In this document: positions 8,107 to 17,141 of the stretch, one piece after another
Layout: each line of letters opens with the position of its first letter
Position numbering within the stretch: the stretch's first letter is position 1
Assembly: GCA_000768855.1 (NCBI GenBank)
Contig: JRAN01000007.1
Location: forward strand, 39,373-77,106
Direction of reading: 5' to 3'
Length of the DNA: 37,734 nucleotides
DNA from: Porphyromonadaceae bacterium COT-184 OH4590
GTDB taxonomy: Bacteria; Bacteroidota; Bacteroidia; Bacteroidales; Paludibacteraceae
Program-made: the position numbers and the translations under genes
Notes under the pieces: generated by a model
The model's database searches: none
What the model was told of the DNA's origin: nothing
What the model saw: only the letters and a program-made list of their open reading frames with translations

Positions 8107-9285
8107 ATGAAAAGAGCAATTATAATACTAACAACAGTACTACAAGCAATAACTATATACGGACAAGACATAAAGAACCTAAGCCCTTCTACTATAAATC
8201 TGCTAGATTTTTCTGACAAACGACAGCAGGAGTTCAAGCAGTACAAAGTTCTATTGGAACAAATATCATTAGGGAAAAAAGATATGATTTCTCTTACCGT
8301 TTTGGAAAATAAATTGCTCGAAAAATACGATACAAAAGAAGATATATGGGAAGCTATCGGAGGAGGTTGCAGTTGGTATTGTGGCGGAGGTCCCCAAAAA
8401 GTAACAGCATCGAGCCACCTAAAAAGCCAAAACACAAATAGTTATATCGCCGATAACACACACGATTTCAACTACAAAACAGCGTGGGTTGAGGGTGTGG
8501 CCGGATACGGAGTTGGCGAATATTTGACCTATTATTTTTCCGAAAACTCGCCAAGAATTACCACCGTGATTGTAGCAAACGGATACATAAAGAGTCCTAC
8601 GGCTTACAAAAACAATTCGCGAGTAAAAACGCTCAATATGTACATAAACGATAAACTCTATTCAGTTCTCAATCTCAAAGACGAAATATCCGAACAGATA
8701 TTTGATGTAGATACAATCGGGGAAAAAAACGAATGGCAATTGAAGTTTGAGATTGCCGAAGTTTATAAAGGCGATAAATACGATGATACTGTCATTACAG
8801 AGATATATTTTGATGGTATAGATGTACATTGTTTGGCGAAAGGCACAAAGGTATTGATGGCAGACAACAGCAAAAAAAGTATAGAGGAGCTCAAAACAGG
8901 TGATAAAGTGATGTCTATAGATGTCAAAACCAAAGAAGTGAAAACGACTAAAGTAGAGAGCATCAACAAAGCAATTCACTATCAATTAGTTAAATACAAG
9001 TTCAAAAGTGGTTTAGAGATAACAAGCACTCACGACCACCCTTTTTTGACGGATAAGGGTTGGGCATCGCTTGCTCCCAATAAATCAAGACAATACAAAG
9101 GTTTTGATAATATTGACAAAATCGAAAAAGGTGACCAATTTGTTTCACTAAATACAGTCGAAGAGCTCGTTTCAATAGAGTTAATCAAATCTAAAGAGGA
9201 AACTTATACTATTTCAAAACTAAGCAATGGCAACAATTTTATTGCCAACGGATTGGTAGTAGGAGTAGAAGAAACCGATTATTAA
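8107..9285 (+). CDS. Exported NADase-type glycan-binding protein with a C-terminal Hint domain
   Basis: A 392-residue protein with a signal peptide (1 to about 20, ending AITIYGQ). After a short helical segment comes a glycine/cysteine motif, GGGCSWYCGGGP (about residues 87-98), leading into a beta-rich domain (about 95-240, with TAWVEGVAGYGVGEYLTYYF) that resembles the NADase-type glycan-binding (discoidin-like) domain. A Hint (hedgehog/intein) domain follows, from Cys242 in CLAKGTKVLMADNS to the C-terminus. It has the THDHPFLT box (His309/His311) and the NFIANGLVVG final strand. The usual terminal His-Asn of inteins is absent (ANGLVVGVEETDY), and there is no C-extein. N-terminal S-acyl shift and self-cleavage at Cys242 are conceivable; protein splicing is not. 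It heads a possible three-gene operon with two exported proteins. Domain calls are by motif; function is unknown. Confidence 0.72.
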   Translation: MKRAIIILTTVLQAITIYGQDIKNLSPSTINLLDFSDKRQQEFKQYKVLLEQISLGKKDMISLTVLENKLLEKYDTKEDIWEAIGGGCSWYCGGGPQKVTASSHLKSQNTNSYIADNTHDFNYKTAWVEGVAGYGVGEYLTYYFSENSPRITTVIVANGYIKSPTAYKNNSRVKTLNMYINDKLYSVLNLKDEISEQIFDVDTIGEKNEWQLKFEIAEVYKGDKYDDTVITEIYFDGIDVHCLAKGTKVLMADNSKKSIEELKTGDKVMSIDVKTKEVKTTKVESINKAIHYQLVKYKFKSGLEITSTHDHPFLTDKGWASLAPNKSRQYKGFDNIDKIEKGDQFVSLNTVEELVSIELIKSKEETYTISKLSNGNNFIANGLVVGVEETDY

Positions 9286-9294
9286 TAACAAAAA

Positions 9295-10098
9295 ATGAAT
9301 AAAAAAAGTATAATATTGATTGGAGTATTCATTGTATTAAGAATAACAGCCTGTAAATCAACCCAAAACAACACTAATACATCAGACTCCTTATTGCAAA
9401 AATCCGAGAGCGGTATCGAAATAGATAGTATAATCTTAGATACAACTGTTTATCCTACAGACAACAATTGTATAGCTAAAGTTTTAACTACAGGCACATT
9501 TCATAATGATGAGGTAAATCCGGATGATAATCAAACACAATGGTTTGGGTTATTTTCAAGTAGAGATAAGTATTATCTCAAACAGACACTTATCAATATA
9601 ACAAATGTTTATGACCCTATACTGGACCAAGACGATGAAGCCACAGGCTGGGAAGTAACAACAGAACATACAGATACCTGCCTGATATTAATTGAACAAT
9701 TACCATTTTTGACCGACAGAAATATTGAAAATATATTATTGCAAAAGAATGAAATATATCCCCAAGATACCATTAAATTTGAATATTGTGGTCGAAAATA
9801 TTACATATACGCAACAGGTCTAAATAAAGAGGGCAATATATTAAACTACAAACTATATTTAATAACAACAATAGATAACAAAGCGTATAAAACACTTTTG
9901 GTATCAATGCCTTTTTTTGAAGGAAAAATGATTAATATTATTTTTGCAGGAGATATTGACGGAGATAATATTTTGGATTTATTAATTGACACCTCAAATC
10001 ATTATAATGGGGAGCGTTTGACTGTATATCTTTCTAAACCTGCTACAAACCAACAACTTATAACACCAATAGGAATGCATCTAAGCGTAGGATGTTAG
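9295..10098 (+). CDS. Putative lipoprotein of unknown function
   Basis: A 267-residue protein starting with a basic n-region, a hydrophobic stretch and a lipobox-like ITAC with Cys20, so it is probably a lipoprotein processed by signal peptidase II. The mature part begins with a Thr/Asn/Ser-rich linker. Near the C-terminus, residues about 223-232 (DIDGDNILDL) resemble a calcium-binding loop of the FG-GAP/EF-hand kind. No family is recognised. It starts 9 bases after the Hint-domain gene and 18 bases precede the next exported protein, so it is likely in the same transcript. A protective or partner role for the Hint protein is possible but only inferred from position. Confidence 0.65.
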   Translation: MNKKSIILIGVFIVLRITACKSTQNNTNTSDSLLQKSESGIEIDSIILDTTVYPTDNNCIAKVLTTGTFHNDEVNPDDNQTQWFGLFSSRDKYYLKQTLINITNVYDPILDQDDEATGWEVTTEHTDTCLILIEQLPFLTDRNIENILLQKNEIYPQDTIKFEYCGRKYYIYATGLNKEGNILNYKLYLITTIDNKAYKTLLVSMPFFEGKMINIIFAGDIDGDNILDLLIDTSNHYNGERLTVYLSKPATNQQLITPIGMHLSVGC

Positions 10099-10116
10099 CT
10101 CAACACACGAAACAAT

Positions 10117-10875
10117 ATGAAACATAAGCTTATTATTATATTTGTTATTAAAATCATGATATTCTACCCTACTTTTGCACAAAGTCTTGATAGTGCAAAA
10201 GTAGCAGATATACAAACACTGATTTCTTTGTTCGCCAATCGAGATATTGATAAAATATCAAATATTGTAACATACCCCTTGCAAAGGCAATACCCCATAC
10301 CGCCTATAACCAATAGAGAGGAATTCAGAAAAAGATTCGATCAAGTATTTGACAAAGAAATAATTAACATCATATCACAATCCAAAATCGAACAATGGGA
10401 AATTGTAGGTTACAGGGGAATAATGCTCAATAATGGTATTCTTTGGATAGACGAAGATGGCAATATAATTGCCCTAAACTATCAAAGCGATTTCGAAAAA
10501 CAACAGTTAAAAAGCATTATTGAAAAGGATAAAGCAAACTTGTATCTGTCGTTAAAATCTTTTTATTTGCCTATACATAAAATAGAGACAAAAAATTATA
10601 TTTTGCGAATAGACAGACTTCACAACAATACTTACAGATATGCTTCGTGGAAAAAAGGTAAAAGAGAATCCGAAAAGCCTGATTTAATTTTGTATAATGG
10701 AGAGATAGATATACAAGGAAGTGGAGGTAATCATATATTCACATTTATTGAGGGCAAATACAAATATATAATATACAGAAATTTGGTCGGCACAAGCGAT
10801 ACTCCAGAGATAAACCTAATTGTTAAGAAAAACAAAAGAATAATACTCAACGAAAATGGGTATCTATTGAGGTAA
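10117..10875 (+). CDS. Exported protein of unknown function
   Basis: A 252-residue protein with a clear N-terminal signal peptide (MKHKLIIIFVIKIMIFYPTFAQ, cleavage probably after AQ near residue 22). The first half, with QTLISLFANRDIDKISNIV and a later beta-rich part, vaguely recalls NTF2-like fold proteins, but the match is too weak to name a family. The C-terminal half is strand-rich and basic, ending ENGYLLR. It is the third gene of the tight Hint-lipoprotein cluster, and the distances suggest co-transcription. It is strongly A+T-rich, like the neighbouring accessory genes. Function is not known. Confidence 0.6.
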   Translation: MKHKLIIIFVIKIMIFYPTFAQSLDSAKVADIQTLISLFANRDIDKISNIVTYPLQRQYPIPPITNREEFRKRFDQVFDKEIINIISQSKIEQWEIVGYRGIMLNNGILWIDEDGNIIALNYQSDFEKQQLKSIIEKDKANLYLSLKSFYLPIHKIETKNYILRIDRLHNNTYRYASWKKGKRESEKPDLILYNGEIDIQGSGGNHIFTFIEGKYKYIIYRNLVGTSDTPEINLIVKKNKRIILNENGYLLR

Positions 10876-11387
10876 CTCAACTTTTTTCCGAGAATTACCC
10901 GAATAAAAAAAGATAATATCTTTGCATTTACATTAGCTAATCAAAACTGACATAGTATCATTATAAACCAATTTAGCATTTTTATCTCTTTTTTGTTTTC
11001 TCTTGGGTTTATCGTTTTGTTTTATTATTAATTTTATTACCACTTAGATTATTTTGCTAAAATCGATATTATAACTTTACCAATAGTCACCAGTCACCTC
11101 TTTAATAGTTAGATTTACAGGCGTTGTTGTTTGTTTTCAATAAGTTTTCCATCTATTCAATTATGGTTTATTATCGTTGCAATAGTCTAAGTTAATCTCA
11201 ACATTTTTTTGCTATACCCACTTTAACCACACAACCTTTTGTATCAAACAACAGTTGATATGACAATAATCGAATAATGAATCTTGTCAGTCATAAAAGA
11301 ATATTTTTAGATTTAGGTTCTTTTATTTTTAATTATAATAGAATTTCATCAGATATACAAAATTTAACAAGGTAGAACAACATGCTA
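10876..11387. other. 512-base gene-free region between convergent genes
   Basis: No open frame here looks coding. It is very A+T-rich with no clear terminator hairpin. The only recognisable element is a + strand TATCTTTGC at 10917-10925, which matches a -7 element but has no good -33 element and no + strand gene for 4 kb. The rest looks like degenerate spacer between the accessory module and the fucosidase. Confidence 0.5.
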
Positions 11388-13490
11388 TCAATCAAAGATT
11401 AACTCCACATTATTCATCATCAATGGCTCAACCTTTGAATTTGGGTTTGTGGCTCTAAGTTTAACACTGTAAATACCTTTGTGTAACGATATTGAGGGTA
11501 GAGACATTTGATATAGTTTATACTTGTCGAGCAGTTGCAGGCTGTATTGCAGCATAGGGGCAAAACGGTTGTAGTTCTTTATTATCAACTGGTTGACTCC
11601 TTTTTTGAGATGTAACACCACTAACTCTTCTTGATAATCAGGTCGTGAGGGCAGGCAATGAGCTGTTATATATTTGCCATTGAGCAGGATATAAACACCA
11701 TTACCACCACCTATTTTTACTGCCACACTGCATGCTCTATCAGCAATTATCTCTTGAAGCAAAATCATACTGCGACGTGGTTGTAGCTCCATTTGAAGTA
11801 TTTGTCCATAATGAAAATGCTCAACCTTACGCCAAGCCTTGGAATTTTCGGATGTTAGGTCAATAATTCCGCCATTCTCTTCATCAAGAGTGCCAAAAAC
11901 ACCTATGCCGGCTTTGGTATAAAGTTCGCCAAATCTTACCGAACCTTTGGGTATTAGTACCATACTGTCGGTTGGGATAAGTTTGAAGTTGTATATTTTA
12001 CCTTCTACTTCGAGACTAAGAGCTTTCCCAATATTGTTTTGTGTAAAAAATATCGTCGGAACAATAACTTTTGAATTGGGCAAGCAGTGCCAACTATACG
12101 CTGTAAGGCTCTTATATCCGGAATAGTAATCGAGCGATGCATGTCCAAATATTGGAGTAGCATTAAACGTTGTTAGATTTTGTTTTTCAGGAATAGTATA
12201 TGTAGGTACAACTCTATATCCACCTTTAAATGATACCTTTAGAACAGGTATAAGGCTATTTTCGAAAATACATTTCGGAAGTTGTATTACTATCTCACTC
12301 TCTTTAACATTCTGTTTAAAACCTATAGTTCTATTATTTCCAAGTAATTCCACACGTTGTATCCTACCTTTGATATTGCTAAGAGCAACTTCATCTATTT
12401 TTTTCATTAAAAAAATATATAGATTATTACCTTTAGTAGTGATATAGAAGTTTTTATCACTTGTCGGCAGAGGATTTGCTTTGGTGGCATAAATGGCTTC
12501 AGCATTGGTATTTAACCATTTACCCATATCGAGAAGCACATTACGTTCGAACTCCACAATAGAACCATCGCCACGAGGTCCAATATTGAGCAGATAGTTA
12601 CCTCCATAAGCAACTACTTTCACCAAACTTTCGAGTTTCTCTTTTACCTTATCAGCTACCTGACCACGTTCTTGCCATGAACGATACCCCCAAGTTTCAT
12701 TAAACATCGAAGCGGCTGTCTGCCAAGGTGTTGCTATCTGATAGTCAGGATATTCATTGTCAGCCATTACACTAAAATCTACATAATTGTTGCCCAAACG
12801 CCCACTAATCATACATTTCGGTTGAAGGCTATCGACAAGGTTATAGAGACTTTGGCTCTGCTCAGGTGTAAGCGACCCCATATCAAACCAAATCTCTGAT
12901 ATAAAACCATATCTGGTCATTATCTCCTCAATCTGTTTGAGATTAAACTCGAAGTGTTCGGGTGTGATTTCGTCGGCATTATGGCTAGAAATAGGAGCAG
13001 ACTGTGGGAAATGCCAATCAATCAACGAATAATAGACGGCAAAGTCAATACCACCACGATGGCAAGCATCGGCGAGCTCCTTCATTATATCGCGACCATA
13101 TGGTGTAGCATCGACAATGTTGAATTTAGTATATTGCGAATGATACATACAAAAACCATCATGGTGCTTGGAAGTAAAGACAATCGACCGCATGCCTGAC
13201 GCTTTTGCCAGAGCTACCACCGAATCGGCATTCCATGCCATTGGGTCAAATTGCCTGGAAGTAGCTTCATACCAATCACTAAAAATACCTGCAAACGACT
13301 GTATCTGCTCACTATAGCCTCTTGTAACAGGTTTACCATCGTAAACTCCACCATAGACAGAGTATAGCCCAAAGTGTATGAACATAGAATATTTTTGGTC
13401 TAACCACTTTTGCGTTGGTTTATTTTGCGAAAATGTTTGTAAAGATATGCAGATACTCAGAGTGAAGATGAGCGATAAACGAAGTTTCAT
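11388..13490 (-). CDS. Alpha-L-fucosidase, glycoside hydrolase family 29, exported
   Basis: A 700-residue GH29-type enzyme that removes terminal L-fucose from glycans by a retaining mechanism. A signal peptide (1 to about 21, ending LQTFSQ) suggests a periplasmic or surface location. The catalytic barrel (about 25-340) shows KYSMFIHFGLYSVYGG, TSKHHDGFCMYHS (His109/His110) and EIWFDMGSL, where Asp203 fits the nucleophile. GNYLLNIGPRGDG closes the barrel. The C-terminal ~360 residues are beta-rich, with carbohydrate-binding or galactose-binding-like character (LLNGKYITAHCLPSRP and VNQLIIKNYNRF). The length is at the high end for GH29. No susCD pair or other carbohydrate genes adjoin it, so it is an orphan rather than part of a visible utilisation locus. 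Confidence 0.87.
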   Translation of the reverse strand: MKLRLSLIFTLSICISLQTFSQNKPTQKWLDQKYSMFIHFGLYSVYGGVYDGKPVTRGYSEQIQSFAGIFSDWYEATSRQFDPMAWNADSVVALAKASGMRSIVFTSKHHDGFCMYHSQYTKFNIVDATPYGRDIMKELADACHRGGIDFAVYYSLIDWHFPQSAPISSHNADEITPEHFEFNLKQIEEIMTRYGFISEIWFDMGSLTPEQSQSLYNLVDSLQPKCMISGRLGNNYVDFSVMADNEYPDYQIATPWQTAASMFNETWGYRSWQERGQVADKVKEKLESLVKVVAYGGNYLLNIGPRGDGSIVEFERNVLLDMGKWLNTNAEAIYATKANPLPTSDKNFYITTKGNNLYIFLMKKIDEVALSNIKGRIQRVELLGNNRTIGFKQNVKESEIVIQLPKCIFENSLIPVLKVSFKGGYRVVPTYTIPEKQNLTTFNATPIFGHASLDYYSGYKSLTAYSWHCLPNSKVIVPTIFFTQNNIGKALSLEVEGKIYNFKLIPTDSMVLIPKGSVRFGELYTKAGIGVFGTLDEENGGIIDLTSENSKAWRKVEHFHYGQILQMELQPRRSMILLQEIIADRACSVAVKIGGGNGVYILLNGKYITAHCLPSRPDYQEELVVLHLKKGVNQLIIKNYNRFAPMLQYSLQLLDKYKLYQMSLPSISLHKGIYSVKLRATNPNSKVEPLMMNNVELIFD

Positions 13491-13689
13491 TTAATTTTGA
13501 ATTTTGAATTAGAAATTAAAAGTTATTTTTTTAAGATTTATACAGATATAGAGAAAGATTTATTTTTAGTAATTAGAAAAATTGTTTCCTCCTATTCTAC
13601 TAAGTTTATATAAATTTCGGTGAATATACTGACCAAAATCGACTTTTTTTTAACCTATTGATTTATATCATTTACATCTATAATTTTGT

Positions 13690-14784
13690 CTATAAACAGA
13701 AACGATTGAAAGTACGCCAATATTTATCTTTATAAATATCAAATTTTATCTCAAAACGACTACCATATTTACACACTATTTCATAAAATACTTTTGAGGG
13801 TTTTCTAAAATCTTTACACACAAAAAATATCTCTCTTGCATTGTCGCCTGTCTCCCTGCCAATTTTTAAATATCCGTCTTTATCAATCAAATAAGACATC
13901 ATCTCATCCTCTATGCCATCCATAATCTGATAATCTTCTCGATATGGCATACCATTGTTGTCTGTACCATCATATCTAATGGTCATAATAGCAATCCAAG
14001 GATGTGAAGCATGTCCGTCCCAGTGTATAAGCTTAGTATTTATTAATGCTATAACATTGTTACCATTATCTAATGTTGACTCAAATACTGAGTAACTGTC
14101 TTGGTCGGTATTATATCGAACATCTTCATATTTTTCGACAAACTCCTTTTGTCGCCAAGTCAAGAAAGCCTGTAGCTTTGTTATGGGAATAAGCTCTTTT
14201 TCGGCATTTTCCTTAGATATTACATTCCAATTGTCTATATTGTTCAAAAAGTCGAGTTCGCCCAAATAGTTGTCTAAAAATACAAAAACACCATTAGCAA
14301 TAGTGTCTTTATTATCATTTGTCATATCATTATGAATAATGCAAATATCTATCTCGTCGGGGCACTCCTCAATTTCATTGGAGTAGAAAAACATATTTTT
14401 CGCATCAAATTTGAACCCACCCATTTCAATAGTAATATTTTCTATATTCGGCATAGGAGGCTTGAGTGCTGTAAACTTCCAACCTGCAATATTTGGGGCA
14501 CTTGCAACCAACTCTTCTACAAATACCACATTTTCGGTGTATCCATCAGCAGAGAAAATCAATTCAACCGTATTATCATCACACATACCTGTCAAATAGA
14601 AGTAACCATTTTTGATTTCGGCAAGTTTTGGTGACAATTTATCAAAAAATTCCTTTTCTACGTCTCCTCTATTTTTCACTACACTGTGAAATACTTTTTC
14701 ATTATCCTCAAACCACAACCAAAAATCGGCATAGTTTTTTATCAGTTTATCTTTTTTACTAAAAATATTTTTGATAATACTCAT
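13690..14784 (-). CDS. DUF695-like domain protein
   Basis: A roughly 364-residue cytoplasmic-looking protein (no signal peptide). The N-terminal part (FWLWFEDNEKVFHSV ... SPKLAEIKNGYFYLTG, about 20-75) and the ensuing strand-helix pattern recall proteins carrying DUF695 domains. The C-terminal third holds a second alpha/beta unit (EDEMMSYLIDKDGYLKIGR ... YGSRFEIKFDIYKD). DUF695 proteins often sit near toxin/immunity loci but their function is unsettled, so no role is claimed. The frame extends to a GTG at 14796; the ATG at 14784 is chosen because it is followed by a natural start, MSIIKNIFSKKDKL. It lies divergent to a lipoprotein gene, with a possible minus-strand -7 motif at 14871-14878. 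Confidence 0.6.
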   Translation of the reverse strand: MSIIKNIFSKKDKLIKNYADFWLWFEDNEKVFHSVVKNRGDVEKEFFDKLSPKLAEIKNGYFYLTGMCDDNTVELIFSADGYTENVVFVEELVASAPNIAGWKFTALKPPMPNIENITIEMGGFKFDAKNMFFYSNEIEECPDEIDICIIHNDMTNDNKDTIANGVFVFLDNYLGELDFLNNIDNWNVISKENAEKELIPITKLQAFLTWRQKEFVEKYEDVRYNTDQDSYSVFESTLDNGNNVIALINTKLIHWDGHASHPWIAIMTIRYDGTDNNGMPYREDYQIMDGIEDEMMSYLIDKDGYLKIGRETGDNAREIFFVCKDFRKPSKVFYEIVCKYGSRFEIKFDIYKDKYWRTFNRFCL

Positions 14785-14870
14785 ATTATTAGTCACTATA
14801 TTAAATTATTACAATTCTAATTTTATTACTATGTACAAATAATACAAACATGTATTTTTTTATAATGTAA

Positions 14871-14908
14871 CAAAGTTACTACTTTTTTGTAAAGAAAATG
14901 TAATTTTG
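14871..14908. promoter_or_regulatory. Divergent promoter region with two -7 motifs
   Basis: The minus strand reads TAACTTTG at 14871-14878 (toward the DUF695-like gene). The plus strand reads TAATTTTG at 14901-14908 (toward the lipoprotein at 14950). Both match TAnnTTTG, but neither has a TTTG at the standard spacing. Confidence 0.4.
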
Positions 14909-14949
14909 TATTCAAAACAAAATTAGGAAAAATCCAATTTATCATTTTT

Positions 14950-15843
14950 ATGAAAAAATATTTTCTTATTATACTGTCTGTTATATTTTGTGTCAATTGT
15001 GGCAATCGCCCTTCTAAAAACAACACAACAGAACAAGCCGACACACAAGACACTAATAGCGAATTGGTAATAGCGGACAACTGTGTAATCTTCCTCCTTC
15101 CCGACAGTCTGGAGCAATATGAGATGCTAAAAAGGCATGGCGACGATACATACAATGAAATCATCGCGGATATGTTGTACTACAACTACGAGGCTCAGCA
15201 GGTATTACAAGAGTTGGAAATCAAAATCATATATTGTGATAAAAAATATATAAAACTGGTAAACAGCAAAGGCAATATACAAAAGCTGAAAAGAAGTGAT
15301 ATAGGAGGCAATATGATAGTTTTTCATAAAGACAAATCGCCTATAATACTAAATGCTGTTGATTTCGACAGAAACAAAATAGCAAAGTACTTAGGCAAAA
15401 CAGAGATACCTCTAATCCAAATTGCAGATGAATTTGCCAAATATCTAAAAGAAGGCAAGCCTTTAAGCGTCTTTTTTAGCGACTCTTGGACATTGGTTTA
15501 TCATACGGACAACAGGGTAGAAGGTTCTACAGACGGACGAGTTATGAATTTAAGAAATACACAGATTGACAGTGTTATAATAATCAAATTAAAAAATGAT
15601 GGTGATGGTTGGTTATTAGATGTGATTGGCGAAGAGAAAAGAGAACCAAAAACTTTCGAGTTTAAATTTGAATTAAATAAACAGATAGAGCATTGGGATA
15701 GATTTGAAGCTGTAAGATACAGCAATATGCCCAGCCATAATATATATATACTCGGAGCCGGGGAATCCGACCTGTTGAAACTACACTACAATAAAGACAA
15801 ACTGATAACAGTATTAGAGTATCGCAGCGAAGACCCCGGATAA
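14950..15843 (+). CDS. Putative lipoprotein of unknown function
   Basis: A 297-residue protein with a short hydrophobic signal and a lipobox-like CVNC (Cys17), followed by a Ser/Asn/Thr-rich linker, so it is probably lipid-anchored. The centre (about 85-150) is strand-rich with charged turns, and residues about 180-240 contain a second beta-rich part (WTLVYHTDNRVEGSTDGR). No family is recognised. It is transcribed alone, divergent from the DUF695-like gene, at the right edge of the accessory region and before gpsA. Confidence 0.6.
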   Translation: MKKYFLIILSVIFCVNCGNRPSKNNTTEQADTQDTNSELVIADNCVIFLLPDSLEQYEMLKRHGDDTYNEIIADMLYYNYEAQQVLQELEIKIIYCDKKYIKLVNSKGNIQKLKRSDIGGNMIVFHKDKSPIILNAVDFDRNKIAKYLGKTEIPLIQIADEFAKYLKEGKPLSVFFSDSWTLVYHTDNRVEGSTDGRVMNLRNTQIDSVIIIKLKNDGDGWLLDVIGEEKREPKTFEFKFELNKQIEHWDRFEAVRYSNMPSHNIYILGAGESDLLKLHYNKDKLITVLEYRSEDPG

Positions 15844-15950
15844 TCCAATATACAAAATCAATTTTACGGCATACTTACCCATAACTTACTAATAATAAAA
15901 TATTTTATTATATAGCTTCTATTTAAATATTCAATAATTATAAAAAAAAC

Positions 15951-15982
15951 TTTGAGTGTTCAAAATATATATTGTAAATTTG
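15951..15982 (+). promoter_or_regulatory. Promoter of gpsA (Bacteroidota type)
   Basis: TTTG (15951-15954), a 20-base spacer, then TAAATTTG (15975-15982), followed by C as is common. It lies 48 bases upstream of the gpsA ATG and is a near-ideal match to the phylum consensus. Confidence 0.75.
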
Positions 15983-16030
15983 CTGTTCGAAAAGTATTTT
16001 TATTTAAAATCGTAAAAAAGATTTGAAAAG

Positions 16031-17014
16031 ATGAAAGTAGCCATATTAGGTGGTGGGAGTTGGGCAACTGCCATAGCAAAAATGTTGCTTACTAATATTG
16101 AAGAGATAGGTTGGTATATTAGAGACAACGAAAAGATAGAAAAATTCAAGTCAATTGGCAGAAATCCCAATTATTTGACCGGAGTATATTTCGATGTAAA
16201 CAAAATTAAATTTTCATCGAATATAAATACTGTTGTTGAATATGCCGATATGATATTTATAGCAATACCTTCGCCATATCTAAAGGCACAACTAAAGAAA
16301 ATAAAGGTAAGTTTAGAAAACAAAATCATTATCTCGTCGGTAAAGGGTATAGTACCGGATGAAAATATGATATTATCGGAGTATTTCAACATATACTACA
16401 ACATACCAATGGACAAGATTGCCGTTATATCAGGTCCTTGTCATGCAGAAGAGGTTGCTCTCGAACGTATGTCATACCTTACTATCGGCTGCAAAAACCG
16501 CGAGTTGGCAAAGTCCATTGCCTCTTTTATGACTAATACCTACACACAAACCTATGTCAGCGAAGATGTCAACGGAATAGAACTTTCGTCGGTAATGAAA
16601 AATATCTATGCTATCGCTGTTGGAATCTGCCATGGACTCAAGTATGGCGACAACTTTCAGGCAGTGCTAATATCCAACGCCATACAAGAGACAAAACGTT
16701 TTTGTAATGCGGCAGTACCTCAGCATCGCGACCTTCAAGAGAGTGTATATCTTGGCGACCTGCTTGTAACCTCATACTCACGTTTCAGTCGTAATCGTAC
16801 TTTCGGCACAATGGTTGGCAAGGGTTATTCGGTAAAAACAGCTCAAATGGAGATGGAAATGATAGCCGAAGGATATTATGCAGCAAAATGTATAAAAGAG
16901 ATTAATGAGGCATTTCAGGTAAATATACCTATCGCCGATGCTGTTTATGAGGTTCTTTATCAAAACGAATCACCAGCCAAAACGATGAAAGCATTAACAT
17001 TAAAACTTTCGTAG
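16031..17014 (+). CDS. gpsA: Glycerol-3-phosphate dehydrogenase [NAD(P)+]
   Basis: A 327-residue soluble enzyme that reduces dihydroxyacetone phosphate to sn-glycerol 3-phosphate, the backbone for phospholipid synthesis. The Rossmann motif GGGSWATA is at residues 7-14. ISGPCHAEEVALER and the catalytic-domain segment SVMKNIYAIAVGICHGLKYGDN carry the conserved lysine and asparagines. The length is typical. It has its own strong promoter, and the downstream LysM gene begins 127 bases later. Confidence 0.94.
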   Translation: MKVAILGGGSWATAIAKMLLTNIEEIGWYIRDNEKIEKFKSIGRNPNYLTGVYFDVNKIKFSSNINTVVEYADMIFIAIPSPYLKAQLKKIKVSLENKIIISSVKGIVPDENMILSEYFNIYYNIPMDKIAVISGPCHAEEVALERMSYLTIGCKNRELAKSIASFMTNTYTQTYVSEDVNGIELSSVMKNIYAIAVGICHGLKYGDNFQAVLISNAIQETKRFCNAAVPQHRDLQESVYLGDLLVTSYSRFSRNRTFGTMVGKGYSVKTAQMEMEMIAEGYYAAKCIKEINEAFQVNIPIADAVYEVLYQNESPAKTMKALTLKLS

Positions 17015-17141
17015 AAAATATTAGTCTAAACAATAAAACAAGTTCTCTATAAATAGAAAATTATGAATTTATTTTTTTATTCGACAAACAATAAGTAATT
17101 TCGAAAGTTGTATTTTTATATATTAAAAAAAAGAAAAACGT

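Noticed and set aside
8821-9285. Intein interrupting a host gene
   Set aside because: The Hint domain ends the protein, with no C-extein and no terminal His-Asn; a splicing intein is not supported.
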